From NCBI RefSeq assembly GCF_041807705.1, contig NZ_JBGTYY010000015.1:1-48405 (forward strand): DNA of 48,405 nucleotides, read 5' to 3'. This stretch comes from Mannheimia sp041807705. Its GTDB lineage: Bacteria > Pseudomonadota > Gammaproteobacteria > Enterobacterales > Pasteurellaceae. The notes beneath the pieces were generated by a model, which did not search any database, was not told the origin of the DNA, and worked only from the letters and a program-made list of their open reading frames with translations. Position numbers and translations under genes: made by a program. This document shows positions 16,363 to 26,200 of the stretch, one piece after another; the first letter of the stretch is position 1; the number at the start of each line of letters is the position of its first letter.

Positions 16363-17349
16363 TTACATTTTATGATTAAAATCGCTGACAAACCGATAAC
16401 TTATCGTATGATGATAACTTTCTCTGGCTTTGGTAATGCCGCCAAATTGTAATAATTCAGGTTGATTAACGGAGTTTGGGAAAAATTCAGGCTCTAATGC
16501 CACGCCTGCATAATCTTCATATTCGCCCTCACTCAAATTCGGTTGCCCTTTTAGCCAGTTACCTGTGTAAATTTGTAGAGCTGGCATTGAGGTGTGAAGT
16601 TCCATTTTTAAATCTTCTACGGCTAAACAAGCGGTCAGATTTTCACGATTTTTTGCAAGGTGGAAAGCGTGATCGTAACCTTTTACCGCTTTTTGGTCAT
16701 CATCAGCCAATAAATCTTGCCCGATTTTTTTAGGTTGGCGGAAGTCAAAACTTGTACCTGCTACTTTTTTAAGTGGAGCATTTGGAATACCGCTCGGATC
16801 AACAGGTAAATAGCTTTCCGCACTAATCATCAATTCGTGATCTAAAATATTTTCCGAGCCTTGCAAATTAAAATAAGCGTGATTGGTTAAACAAAGAGGC
16901 GTGTCTTGGTTTGACTTTGCATCAAAGCTGATTTTCAGTTCATTGTCGGTTAAGCGATATTCCACAAAGGCTTCCACTTCACCACCAAAACCTTCTTCTC
17001 CATCTGCAAAAATATAACTAAATTTGACCGCTTGTTCGCTATGGCTTTCCACTTTCCAAATTACTTTATCGCCGCCTAATTCACCACTATGTAAATTATG
17101 CTCGCCATTATTTTTGGCTAAGTGATAGGTTTTTCCATTGAGCGAATATTCTGCATTAGCAATACGATTAGCGTAACGTCCAATAGTTGCCCCAAAGAAA
17201 GCGGTCTGTTTTTGCCAATTTTTTGCAGAGGTTGTAACTAATACTTCACGCTCTTCGTTTGGCATTTTTATCACGCAAGAGAGCCAAGAAGCTCCGAAGT
17301 CTGATAAAGTAATTTTTAAATAGGCATTTTCGAGAGTGAATAATTTCAT
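16363..17349 (-). CDS. galM: Aldose 1-epimerase (galactose mutarotase)
   Basis: This 328-residue GalM-family enzyme interconverts alpha and beta anomers of galactose before phosphorylation by GalK. It shows FGATIGRYANRIA near residue 52, a histidine in GEHNLHSG, the catalytic-type histidine in LTNHAYFNLQG, and a C-terminal glutamate in VALEPEFFPNS. It is the last gene of galT-galK-galM, 22 bases after galK. Confidence 0.94.
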   Translation of the reverse strand: MKLFTLENAYLKITLSDFGASWLSCVIKMPNEEREVLVTTSAKNWQKQTAFFGATIGRYANRIANAEYSLNGKTYHLAKNNGEHNLHSGELGGDKVIWKVESHSEQAVKFSYIFADGEEGFGGEVEAFVEYRLTDNELKISFDAKSNQDTPLCLTNHAYFNLQGSENILDHELMISAESYLPVDPSGIPNAPLKKVAGTSFDFRQPKKIGQDLLADDDQKAVKGYDHAFHLAKNRENLTACLAVEDLKMELHTSMPALQIYTGNWLKGQPNLSEGEYEDYAGVALEPEFFPNSVNQPELLQFGGITKARESYHHTISYRFVSDFNHKM

Positions 17350-17371
17350 AGAATATCCTACAATAAAATTG

Positions 17372-18529
17372 TTAAACTACCTCGTGAACCCCATCACAAG
17401 CTGTACATAAATGGAAGGTTTCTTTAATGCCCGTTTGCTTTTCGTAGTTATTAGCAACGGCTTGGCGAAGATCTTCCACTTTATCGTTTGGCACTAAGCA
17501 GACCACACAGCCACCGAAGCCACCGCCCGTCATTCTTGCTCCGCCATTTTTACCAATCGCTTTTTGAGCGATTTCAGCTAAACAATCCACTTCAGGGCAG
17601 GTAATTTCAAAATCATCACGCATAGAATCGTGCGACGCCGCCATTAACTCGCCTAATTTCACCATATCATTTGTTTTTAAGGCTTCTGCCGCTTCTAACA
17701 CTCGCTGATTTTCACTGATGATATGCTTCGCACGTTTATAGGCAAGTTCGTTAGTATCACGCAGTTCTGCAGCTCGTTCGATAAACTGCTCGGCACTCAC
17801 ATCACGCAATTTTGCTTTACCGAAGAAGTGAGCGGCAAATTCGCACTGCTCACGGCGGCTGTTGTATTCGCCTGTGACTAAATCGTGCTTCACATTAGAG
17901 TTGATGATTGCAATCGAATACCCTTGTGGCACAGGGGTTGGCGTAATTTCAAGGCTGCGGCAATCGATCATCACAAAATGATCTTTTTGCCCTAAAGCAG
18001 AGGTAAGTTGATCCATATTGCCACAATTACAGCCAACAAATTTATTCTCTGCTTCTTGCCCGATTAAGGCAATTTGAGTATGAGAAAGGGGTAAATCTCC
18101 CAATAATTGAGCCGTTTTACCAATCGACACCTCAAGGGCTGCGGAAGAACTTAAGCCAGATGACATCGGCACATCGCTGGTAATCACTAAATCTGCCCCT
18201 TGCTTGAAATCAGGACATTTTGCTTGCACAAATTTCACTACGCCACGCACATAGTTAGCCCATTTGTGTTTGCTTGGTTCGATTGGCTGACTTAGGTCAA
18301 ATTCATCTTGCTTGTTAATATCAAGAGCAAACACTCGCCATTTGTGGTCATCACGTTTGGCAAAGCTGATTGCGGTACCGTAATTAATTGCACAAGGCAT
18401 TACAAAGCCATCGTTGTAATCGGTGTGTTCGCCAATAATATTTACTCTTCCCGGGGCAAATACGGTACGTTCTGCTTTATAACCAAAATGTTCTTCAAAT
18501 TTTTGAACAGCAATCTCTTGTGGTTTCAT
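17372..18529 (-). CDS. galK: Galactokinase
   Basis: This 385-residue GHMP-family kinase phosphorylates galactose to galactose 1-phosphate in the Leloir pathway. It has the galactokinase signature GRVNIIGEHTDYNDGFVMP near residues 27-45, the ATP-binding MSSGLSSSAALE, and the C-terminal ARMTGGGFGGCVV. Its AAGGAATTT ribosome binding site lies in the 9-base gap after galT. Confidence 0.97.
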   Translation of the reverse strand: MKPQEIAVQKFEEHFGYKAERTVFAPGRVNIIGEHTDYNDGFVMPCAINYGTAISFAKRDDHKWRVFALDINKQDEFDLSQPIEPSKHKWANYVRGVVKFVQAKCPDFKQGADLVITSDVPMSSGLSSSAALEVSIGKTAQLLGDLPLSHTQIALIGQEAENKFVGCNCGNMDQLTSALGQKDHFVMIDCRSLEITPTPVPQGYSIAIINSNVKHDLVTGEYNSRREQCEFAAHFFGKAKLRDVSAEQFIERAAELRDTNELAYKRAKHIISENQRVLEAAEALKTNDMVKLGELMAASHDSMRDDFEITCPEVDCLAEIAQKAIGKNGGARMTGGGFGGCVVCLVPNDKVEDLRQAVANNYEKQTGIKETFHLCTACDGVHEVV

Positions 18530-18538
18530 TCAAATTCC

Positions 18539-19582
18539 TTATTCTTTATAGTGTTGAGTATCGCTTACCGCATTTAAACGCTCAGCTGCTTGTTCTGGGG
18601 TTAAATCACGCTGGGTTTCTGCCATCATTTCATAGCCTACCATAAATTTACGCACGGTTGCAGAACGTAATAGAGGCGGATAGAAATGGGCGTGTAATTG
18701 CCAATGAGCATTTTCTTCATCATTAAATGGCGCAAAATGAAAGCCCATCGAGTAAGGGAAGCTGATATTAAATAAATTATCGTAGCGAGTAGTGAGCTTT
18801 TTCAATGCTAAAGCTAAATCTGCTTTTTCAGCTTCATTCAAATCTGTAATGGATTTAAACTGCTTCGCTTTCGGCAACAATAAGGTTTCAAACGGCCAAG
18901 CTGCCCAATAAGGCACAACTGCAATCCAATCTTCCGTTTCAGCTACAATTCGCTCTTGTTTATCTAGCTCACGTTTAGCGTAATCAAGTAAAAGTGGCGA
19001 GCCATATTTTGCAAAATAATCTGCTTGGCACTCATCTTCAATCGTGATTTCATTCGGTAAAAAATTACTCGCCCAAATTTGACCGTGTGGGTGCGGGTTA
19101 GAGCAACCCATCATCGAGCCTTTATTCTCAAAAATTTGCACCCATTGATAACGCTCTTTTAACTCATTGGCTTGCTCTTGCCAAACAGTTACGACATCAG
19201 CAATTTCTTCTACGGAAAGTTGTGGCAAGGTTTTGCTATGATCAGGCGAGAAACAAATCACACGGCTTTCGCCTTGTGTATGTGAGATCTGAAAAAGTGG
19301 ATCATCATTCGGCTCTGGAGCAGGTGTGTCTGAAAGTAGAGCAGAGAAATCATTCTTAAACACAAATGGCTTGGTGTAGTTCGGATTTTGCTCACCTGTA
19401 ATACGTTTATTACCCGGGCAGAGATAGCAAGTTGGGTCATAACTCGGCTTTTCATCTTGCATGATTTCTTCTTGCTGCCCTTGCCACGGACGTTTCGCAC
19501 GATGCGGAGAGACTAAAATCCATTGATTTTTTAATGGATTAAAACGGCGATGTGGGTGATCGTTGAGGACAAATTCGCTCAT
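18539..19582 (-). CDS. galT: Galactose-1-phosphate uridylyltransferase
   Basis: This 347-residue HIT-superfamily enzyme exchanges UMP between UDP-glucose and galactose 1-phosphate. The active-site histidines appear in CSNPHPHGQIW near residue 160, and cysteines in CYLCPGNKR may bind metal. It opens with HPHRRFNPLKNQWILVSPHR, which is typical. It is the first gene of the operon and lies behind a perfect CRP site. No galE is present in the window. Confidence 0.97.
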   Translation of the reverse strand: MSEFVLNDHPHRRFNPLKNQWILVSPHRAKRPWQGQQEEIMQDEKPSYDPTCYLCPGNKRITGEQNPNYTKPFVFKNDFSALLSDTPAPEPNDDPLFQISHTQGESRVICFSPDHSKTLPQLSVEEIADVVTVWQEQANELKERYQWVQIFENKGSMMGCSNPHPHGQIWASNFLPNEITIEDECQADYFAKYGSPLLLDYAKRELDKQERIVAETEDWIAVVPYWAAWPFETLLLPKAKQFKSITDLNEAEKADLALALKKLTTRYDNLFNISFPYSMGFHFAPFNDEENAHWQLHAHFYPPLLRSATVRKFMVGYEMMAETQRDLTPEQAAERLNAVSDTQHYKE

Positions 19583-19639
19583 ATAAAACTCCTCGAAATT
19601 AGTAATGCGAAGAGTATAGCGAAACTAAGCCAAAATGAC

Positions 19640-19655
19640 TGTGACATAGCTCACA
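19640..19655. promoter_or_regulatory. CRP-cAMP site of the gal operon
   Basis: TGTGACATAGCTCACA matches TGTGA-N6-TCACA exactly. Its centre is about 65 bases upstream of the galT ATG, so glucose control through CRP is likely. No GalR-type operator was recognised. Confidence 0.85.
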
Positions 19656-19716
19656 AAATAATGATGTCAAGCGGTCAAATTTCAGAAAAATTTTGCAAGT
19701 TTTCCTCCACTTTGTC

Positions 19717-20802
19717 TTATGGCTGTTTCCCTTCCACATCAATAATCATCACTTCAGACTGCGAACCTAACCTCATCGGTATTCCCCAAAAACCATAGCC
19801 AGAGGTAACAAAATAATGCCCGAAGCCGATTTTTTCATAGCCGTAATGTAGCCTATACATTACTTTGGTAATAATACTAGCAGGGAAAACTTGCCCTTTG
19901 TGGGCGTGTCCTGACACTTGAATATCAATCGGTAATTTAGCGTGTTTTTCAATTTCTGTCGGGCGGTGGTCGAGCAAAATCACAGGTAGTTCGGTATTAA
20001 CCGCTTGCAGTAATTGCTCAGCAGATGGGCGATTTTTCACTAGATCATCGTTACGTCCAATAAGTGTAAATTTTCCATCGATTTCGACCACTTGATCCCA
20101 CAAAACTGTAATACCTGCTTTACGAATTGCTTGTGCAATACTTTCTTGAGCCCCGAAAAAATCGTGGTTGCCTAATGTAGCATAAACGCCTAGAGGTGCT
20201 TTTAATTTTGAAAATGAATCGTGCATATTTTTTGAACGATAAAATACAAGATTATCGTCCATAATATCACCGGGCAATAAAATCAAATCGACTTTTTCTT
20301 GATTAAAAATATCTGCCAGTTGGTCAAGCTGTTTCGATCCAAATAATTTTCCTAAATGCAGATCACTTGCCATACCAATGCGAAGCGGTTTTTCTAACGG
20401 TTTATCTATTTTAATTGAATAATGCACCACCGTTGGCACATAAGCATTGTAAAAGCCAAGCCCGATTAAGCCTAAGAAGGCAAAGGGGTAGATAGCTTTC
20501 AAGCCACGATTAACAGACGGATTTCCTTTGCTTAGTTTGTAAATACAAGCGGTCAAAAAACTCACAAAAAATGCAAATAGCAATAATACCAACACAAATG
20601 CCATCACTCGAAACAGAGTAAATGTGCGGATAACGTGCAGAATAACCATTGTGTTAATAGCTAAAAACGTGATGAAATGAATGATTTTTCGACTTCTTGC
20701 CGATAAATTAAAAAGCCAGCCGATGGTTCTTCCAACGCTGTATAAAAAGAGTTGTAACACCACAACCACAATGGCGGTGGTAATGTAGTAACGATATTCC
20801 AA
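19717..20802 (-). CDS. Membrane-anchored metallophosphoesterase
   Basis: This 361-residue protein has about four N-terminal hydrophobic segments (residues 7-25, 40-60, 66-88 and 105-122). A calcineurin-like phosphoesterase domain follows, with metal-binding motifs DLHLG, GDIMDD, GNHD and the later SGHAHKGQ. It resembles YkuE/YaeI-type proteins; some relatives act on lipids or lipid A precursors, but the substrate here is not known. The start appears to be TTG at 20802, with AAGGAAC upstream; there is no better ATG. It is downstream of the AEC transporter gene, with only 19 bases between them, so the two are likely co-transcribed. Confidence 0.85.
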   Translation of the reverse strand: MEYRYYITTAIVVVVLQLFLYSVGRTIGWLFNLSARSRKIIHFITFLAINTMVILHVIRTFTLFRVMAFVLVLLLFAFFVSFLTACIYKLSKGNPSVNRGLKAIYPFAFLGLIGLGFYNAYVPTVVHYSIKIDKPLEKPLRIGMASDLHLGKLFGSKQLDQLADIFNQEKVDLILLPGDIMDDNLVFYRSKNMHDSFSKLKAPLGVYATLGNHDFFGAQESIAQAIRKAGITVLWDQVVEIDGKFTLIGRNDDLVKNRPSAEQLLQAVNTELPVILLDHRPTEIEKHAKLPIDIQVSGHAHKGQVFPASIITKVMYRLHYGYEKIGFGHYFVTSGYGFWGIPMRLGSQSEVMIIDVEGKQP

Positions 20803-20821
20803 AATAGTTCCTTAAATGAGG

Positions 20822-21805
20822 CTAAACCCAGCCTAGTTGTCTTAATAAAAATAGTCCGATGCTGGCACTGAACATTGAGCCAAGCGTGGTAATGCCGATT
20901 AAATTAGCTGCCGCTTCGCCATCGCCGCCGTAGTTTCTCGTCATTGCATAAGTGGCGGCTGCCACAGGGGCAGAAGCGGCAACAAAGACAATACCAAGCT
21001 CCATTGGTGGTAATTTAAACACAAATTTCCCCAGCAAGAGGAAGAAAATTGGGGCGAAAATCAAGCGAATAGAGGCAGAAAATAGCACGATTTTATTGAT
21101 GGTGCTTTCCGCTCCTTGATTAAATTGCTTCAACTGCTTGAAATTAATGCTCGCCCCCGTGCAAATTAAGGCGAGGGGAAGTGTTAAGCTCGCCATTAAT
21201 TTCCCTGCAGATTCAATCGGTTTGGGAATTGAGCTGGCTAATTCAAAGTAGTTGAAAATTAAACCTGCAATCACGGCTAAAATGAGCGGATTTTTCAAAA
21301 TTGAAATAAGCAATCTACCCACATTGACTTTTTTCTCGCTCAGCGATGAAGTTAGCGTAATCACAGCCAGTACGTTGAATGCAATCACCAAGCACGAAAT
21401 ATAGACCGATGCCGCAGCAAGAGCTTTGTCGCCATAGGCATTGAGAATTAAGGCAATACCTAAAATTGCTGCATTGGTGCGAAATGTGCCTTGCGTGAAA
21501 ATACAACGGTATCGGCGGTTTTCAATATGCCGTGCTGCCCACCATTCTGCCCATAAATAAATCAAAATCGACCCGCCTACGCCTGTGGAAATCAAGCTGA
21601 TTTGGCTTGAGAAATCCAACGGGCTTTTTAGCATATTGAAGAAAATCATTGGCGGTAGGGTAAAGTTAAACACCACCTTTGATGCCATATTGCAAAAGGC
21701 ATCATCAATGAATTTTCGCCTGCGTAGAAAAATCCCAAACAACATTAATAAAATGGTTGGGAGAGTTACGCTAATGCTAAATTGGAGGGAGTCGAAAATG
21801 TTCAT
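20822..21805 (-). CDS. AEC (auxin efflux carrier) family transporter
   Basis: This 327-residue inner-membrane protein has about ten hydrophobic segments and the AEC family pattern, including LPLALICTGASINFKQ near residue 210 and ASAPVAAATYAMTRNYGGD near residue 280. Bacterial members export or import organic acids such as malate; the substrate cannot be told here. No clear Shine-Dalgarno precedes the ATG at 21805. A TGTAGG-headed repeat ends 21 bases before it. Confidence 0.85.
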   Translation of the reverse strand: MNIFDSLQFSISVTLPTILLMLFGIFLRRRKFIDDAFCNMASKVVFNFTLPPMIFFNMLKSPLDFSSQISLISTGVGGSILIYLWAEWWAARHIENRRYRCIFTQGTFRTNAAILGIALILNAYGDKALAAASVYISCLVIAFNVLAVITLTSSLSEKKVNVGRLLISILKNPLILAVIAGLIFNYFELASSIPKPIESAGKLMASLTLPLALICTGASINFKQLKQFNQGAESTINKIVLFSASIRLIFAPIFFLLLGKFVFKLPPMELGIVFVAASAPVAAATYAMTRNYGGDGEAAANLIGITTLGSMFSASIGLFLLRQLGWV

Positions 21806-21826
21806 AGTGCTTGAAATGATTCTTTA

Positions 21827-21896
21827 TGTAGGAGCGGGTCTTATGCCTGCCCGTTATTAACATCGTTATACGGACAGGCACAGGACCTGTCCCTAC
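21827..21896. repeat. REP-like double-hairpin element, copy 1
   Basis: This 70-bp element begins TGTAGGAGCGGG and ends CCTGTCCCTACG. Its right half is GGACAGG-CACAGGA-CCTGTCC, a 7-bp stem with a 7-base loop. Its left half is a degenerate version of the same hairpin. The two ends are imperfect inverted repeats of about 20 bp. It lies between prfB and the AEC gene and shares its design with the copy at 36432. Confidence 0.85.
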
Positions 21897-21912
21897 GCGG
21901 AATTTCGGATAA

Positions 21913-23011
21913 TTACAGCCCTGCCTTCAAACTCGCTTGCACGAATTTATCTAAATCGCCGTCCAGCACTTGTTGCGTAGTACGGTGTTCTACCCCTGTG
22001 CGGTGATCTTTAATGCGAGAGTCGTCTAACACATACGAACGGATCTGGCTGCCCCAGCCGATATCGGATTTATTGTCTTCCATCGCCTGTTTTTCGGCAT
22101 TTTTCTTGCTCATTTCCAGCTCGTAAAGTTTCGCTTTGAGCTGTTTCATCGCCTGATCTTTGTTTTGATGTTGTGAACGACCGTTCTGGCACTGCACCAC
22201 AATCCCGCTCGGCATATGGGTAATACGCACCGCTGATTCAGTTTTATTAACGTGCTGACCGCCCGCCCCTGACGCACGGTACACATCAATACGGAGATCC
22301 GCAGGGGTGATTTCAATATCGATATCATCATCAACTTCTGGATAAACGAAGGCTGCGGAGAACGAAGTGTGTCTGCCATTGTTCGCATCAAACGGGCTTT
22401 TACGCACTAAGCGGTGAATACCCGTTTCGGTTCTGAACCAGCCGTAGGCATAGTCGCCCGAAATTTTCACGGTGGCGGATTTAATCCCTGCCACATCGCC
22501 GTCTGAGGCTTCCATCAATTCCGCTTTAAAGCCTTTGGATTCTGCCCAACGCAGGTACATTCTGAGTAACATTTCCGTCCAGTCTTGAGCTTCCGTGCCA
22601 CCTGAACCTGCTTGCAAATCCAAATAACAATCGGCACTATCGTGTGGGCCACTGAACATCCGCTTAAATTCTAAATCGGCAAGTTTTTTCTCTAATTCGT
22701 CCGCTTCCACTTGGGCTTCGTTGAAGGTATCCACATCTTCTGCCTCGACTGCCAGCTCAATCAAGCCTTCAACATCTTCAATCCCTTGCTCTAATGCCTT
22801 AATGGTATTGACAATTTGCTCCAACATTGAGCGTTCTTTCCCCAGTGCTTGAGCTTTCTCCGGTTTGTTCCATACATCAGGCTGTTCCAGCTCTGCATTC
22901 ACTTCTTCTAAACGTTCGACTTTATTATCAAAGTCAAAGATACCCCCTGATCACCGCAGTGCGTTCGCTTAAATCAGCCAGTTGGTTTTTAATTGGGTTT
23001 AATTCAAACAT
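21913..23011 (-). CDS. prfB: Peptide chain release factor 2 (programmed frameshift)
   Basis: RF2 (365 residues after frameshifting) releases peptides at UGA and UAA stop codons. It shows the stop-recognition tripeptide SPF (KSPFDANNG) and the catalytic GGQ (GAGGQHVNKTES). The first 25 codons, starting at the ATG at 23011 (MFELNPIKNQLADL), end in an in-frame TGA at 22936-22934. A +1 shift at CTT-TGA then joins the 329-codon second frame. An ORF call starting at 22902 misses the N-terminus. The feature spans both frames. Low RF2 favours frameshifting, giving autoregulation. lysS does not follow, unlike in many gammaproteobacteria. Confidence 0.97.
22934..22948 (-). promoter_or_regulatory. prfB programmed +1 frameshift site
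   Basis: Read on the minus strand, AGGGGG-TAT-CTT-TGA-C holds the internal Shine-Dalgarno-like AGGGGG, the slippery CTT and the UGA stop followed by C. These match the E. coli prfB recoding site element for element. Confidence 0.96.
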
Positions 23012-23152
23012 TGTCTTTCCTTTTTCTCAATTTTTCACTTATAAAATAGAGGCTGATTATACCGCAAGCGGTTAAATTTGTAGAATTTTTTGCAAAATTG
23101 GTAGCTTACAATTTGTTGAATCGAGATTGATACTTTTTATAACAGATATAAA

Positions 23153-23187
23153 AAATACCTTTAATGTTATCAACATTAAAGGTATTT
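23153..23187 (-). terminator. Terminator of the lipase-like gene
   Basis: AAATACCTTTAATGTT (23153-23168) pairs perfectly with AACATTAAAGGTATTT (23172-23187). On the minus strand the 16-bp stem ends in TTTTT and lies about 20 bases after the stop codon at 23209. Confidence 0.85.
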
Positions 23188-23208
23188 AAGGTTATAAGTG
23201 GATTTAAT

Positions 23209-26200
23209 TTATAAGACAAAATCAGCCGTATGTTCTGCGACAACAGAAGGATCCAGACTATAAACGATACTTTCTCCTTCTAGTGAGGCTGTTAATTGAA
23301 CCTCTTTTGATTTTGAGATGCCTTGTGAGTTTTGGCTTTCAATGGTTACGGCGATAGAGGCGAATACGTCCTGAATATTGATTTTATCTAAGAAATCAGG
23401 AATAGCATTAGCATTAAGCGGATCGGATTTTAGCTGGGCTTCTAGTTTATCATTAAATCCATCGCCATCACTGTCGAGAGTGATTTGGTTCGTGCCTAAT
23501 TTAGCTTCTTGTTGGTTGGTTAAGCCGTCATTATCGCTATCTTTATTTAAATAGTGCTTGTCCATCAAGTAACCTCTTGTAAAGGTTTCTTCCAATTTAG
23601 CGTTATTATTGAAGAATTGAGACATATTATGCTTATCTCGAGGGTTTCCTGTTCCATCAAAGAAAGTGGTATTCTCATAAGACCCAAGCCCACTGAAGAC
23701 AAGATAGCCATCACTTAACCATTCGCCTTTAATGACATACGAATTGCTAGTGTGTAATTCTACTGAATTGCTTTTATCGCTATCGTCTGTTATGGCCTCT
23801 TTAACAAATTTATCGGTAGTTGCTCTTGCTTCTTTCAGATCATTTGGGCTACCAGAAGTCGTATTTAATACAGCGGTATTGAACAAACTACTATGCTGAA
23901 ACGCTTTTGCCAGTTCAGGATGATGTTGTACCGTATAAGCGGCAAAATATTGTGCTAAATAGCCACCAAGTGAGTTGCCTGTTGTATATAGGTTATGCGG
24001 ATAATATTCCGCCACATATTCCGCTGCCTGTTGCAGATAGTTTAATTGTGGGTGCTTCTTACCGCTCAAGATATTTAAATTACCTGACCAATCTGTAATA
24101 TCACTTGTGCCTTTAAAAGCAATAACAACATTTTGGTAAGAATTATCCGACTGTTTGCCATTGCCATAAATACGGTATTCTAAACCTTCGGCTGCTTGAA
24201 CAGATTTTAATACCTCCCAATATTTATTAATGTCTCGAATGTCCGCATTATTATTGAAACGCTGAGCGTTAAAGTCATTAATACGACCTTCATTGTAACG
24301 CTCAAAAATATTTTTATTCACATTCTCACTGCTATGTGCCGCAGCTGCAAAGAAACGTAAATCTCTTTCTGAAACATTCCACATTTGTGGATTTTTATCG
24401 TGAATATCAATAATGCCGTCACCATCAGAGTCTGCTTTATAAGAGGCTGTAATATTTTGAGCTGCCAAATCAGAATTGGTTTCAACATATTGTGTTAAAG
24501 CGGTTATTACTTTAGTTTTAGCTTCACTATTTTGTAAAACATAAGCTTTAGGATCGCTTAATGTCGATTTTAAACTGCTAAAATCAAACTGACTGCTAGA
24601 TTCATAAGTCTCAACCTTATTAGGGTAAGTAACTTTAGTAGAATAAACGGGTAATACCTTATAATCGTGAGTCGCACTTGCAGTCGCCTGATTGCCGGCA
24701 ATATCTGTTGTAGTTAAACTTGCGGTGATTTTGCTGTTTTTTGCTAAAATTTGACCGCTTGTGGTGATACTAAAACGCCCATTATTTAATTCTGTGCTGA
24801 ATGTTTCAGCTCCAATTTGAACTGTGATTTTGTCTCCGGTATTTGTATTGGTAGCAGTTCCCGACACAATTACTTCTGCTAACTTGCTTTCATTCAAATT
24901 GATGCTATTGTGATCGGTAATATCATCAAATTCAATCACAGGTTGAGGAATAGTTGTCATCATATGATATTCATAAGGCGTTTCTTGGGTAAATTGGTAG
25001 CCTGTGTGATCGTATCCTGTGATGGTAACTAATAGAGAGCCGTTGCCATTGGCGACTATCTCGCCTGTAGTTGTCGCTTTGTAGTCATCTCCTTCTTTAG
25101 TTGTGGTTAAGACTATATCACCAATTTTTAGTTTTACTACATCACTTGGCTCGGTAAAGGCAACACTGACTTTAATTGTAACCTTATCTTGTTTTGCTTC
25201 ATTTGCATTTAAAATATTGTCTTCAGTTACATTCACATATTGAACAGTTGGTCTTTTGCGAACGGGTACAACATCACTATGTTGATATTCACGTGTGGTT
25301 GTTGCAGTTGCTTGATTGCCGATACTGTCTCGGGTTGTAACAGATGCAATAATTTTTCCGGTGGTCGCTAATATTGCCCCATCGGTTTCTATACTGAATT
25401 TACCGCCATCTTGTACTTTTGTAGTAATGACCGTATCACCAATTTGTAAAGTAACAACATCATCTGTTTTAGCATTGCTAACCGTACCGGAAAGTGTGAT
25501 TTCATCCTCTTCTTTTTCTCTAATATCCAACACATTATCATAAGTTACGTTATCAAGCGTAATAGTTGGCTGAACAATAGCGGTTATTACATCATATTGA
25601 TGCGTTTTGGTTGCACTTGCTTGATTGCCTTCATTATCCCGTGTAGTAATAGCCGCTATAATTTCACGGCTACTTTCCAGCACAGAGCCATTGGTTATCG
25701 CACTGAATTTACCGTCAGCTTGAATAGAAGAAGTTAGAGTTGTGTTGCCAATTTTTAGCGTTAAAACATCATTAGCTTTTGCATTAGTTACTGTTCCTGA
25801 AATAGTAATTTGTTCTCTAATCTCAACATTATTGAGAATATTATCCACAGTAATTGGATTAATTACGATTTCAGGTTTCGGTAATTCTTTAGGTACAACA
25901 GGCGGAGTTACCTGAGTAGGGCTTTCCTGAGTAGGATTTTCCTGAGTAGGGTTTTCCTGAGTAGGATTTTCCTGAGTAGGGTTTTCCTGAGTAAGGTTTT
26001 CCTGAGTAGGGTTTTCCTGAGTAGGGTTTTCCTGAGTAGGGTTTTCCTGAGTAGGGTTTTCCTGAGTAAGGTTTTCCTGAGTAGGATTTTCCTGAGTAGG
26101 GTTTTCCTGAGTAGGTTTTTCCTGAGTAGGATTTTCCTGAGTAGGTTTTTCCTGAGTAGGTTTTTCCTGAGTAGGTTTTTCCTGAGTAGGATTTTCCTGA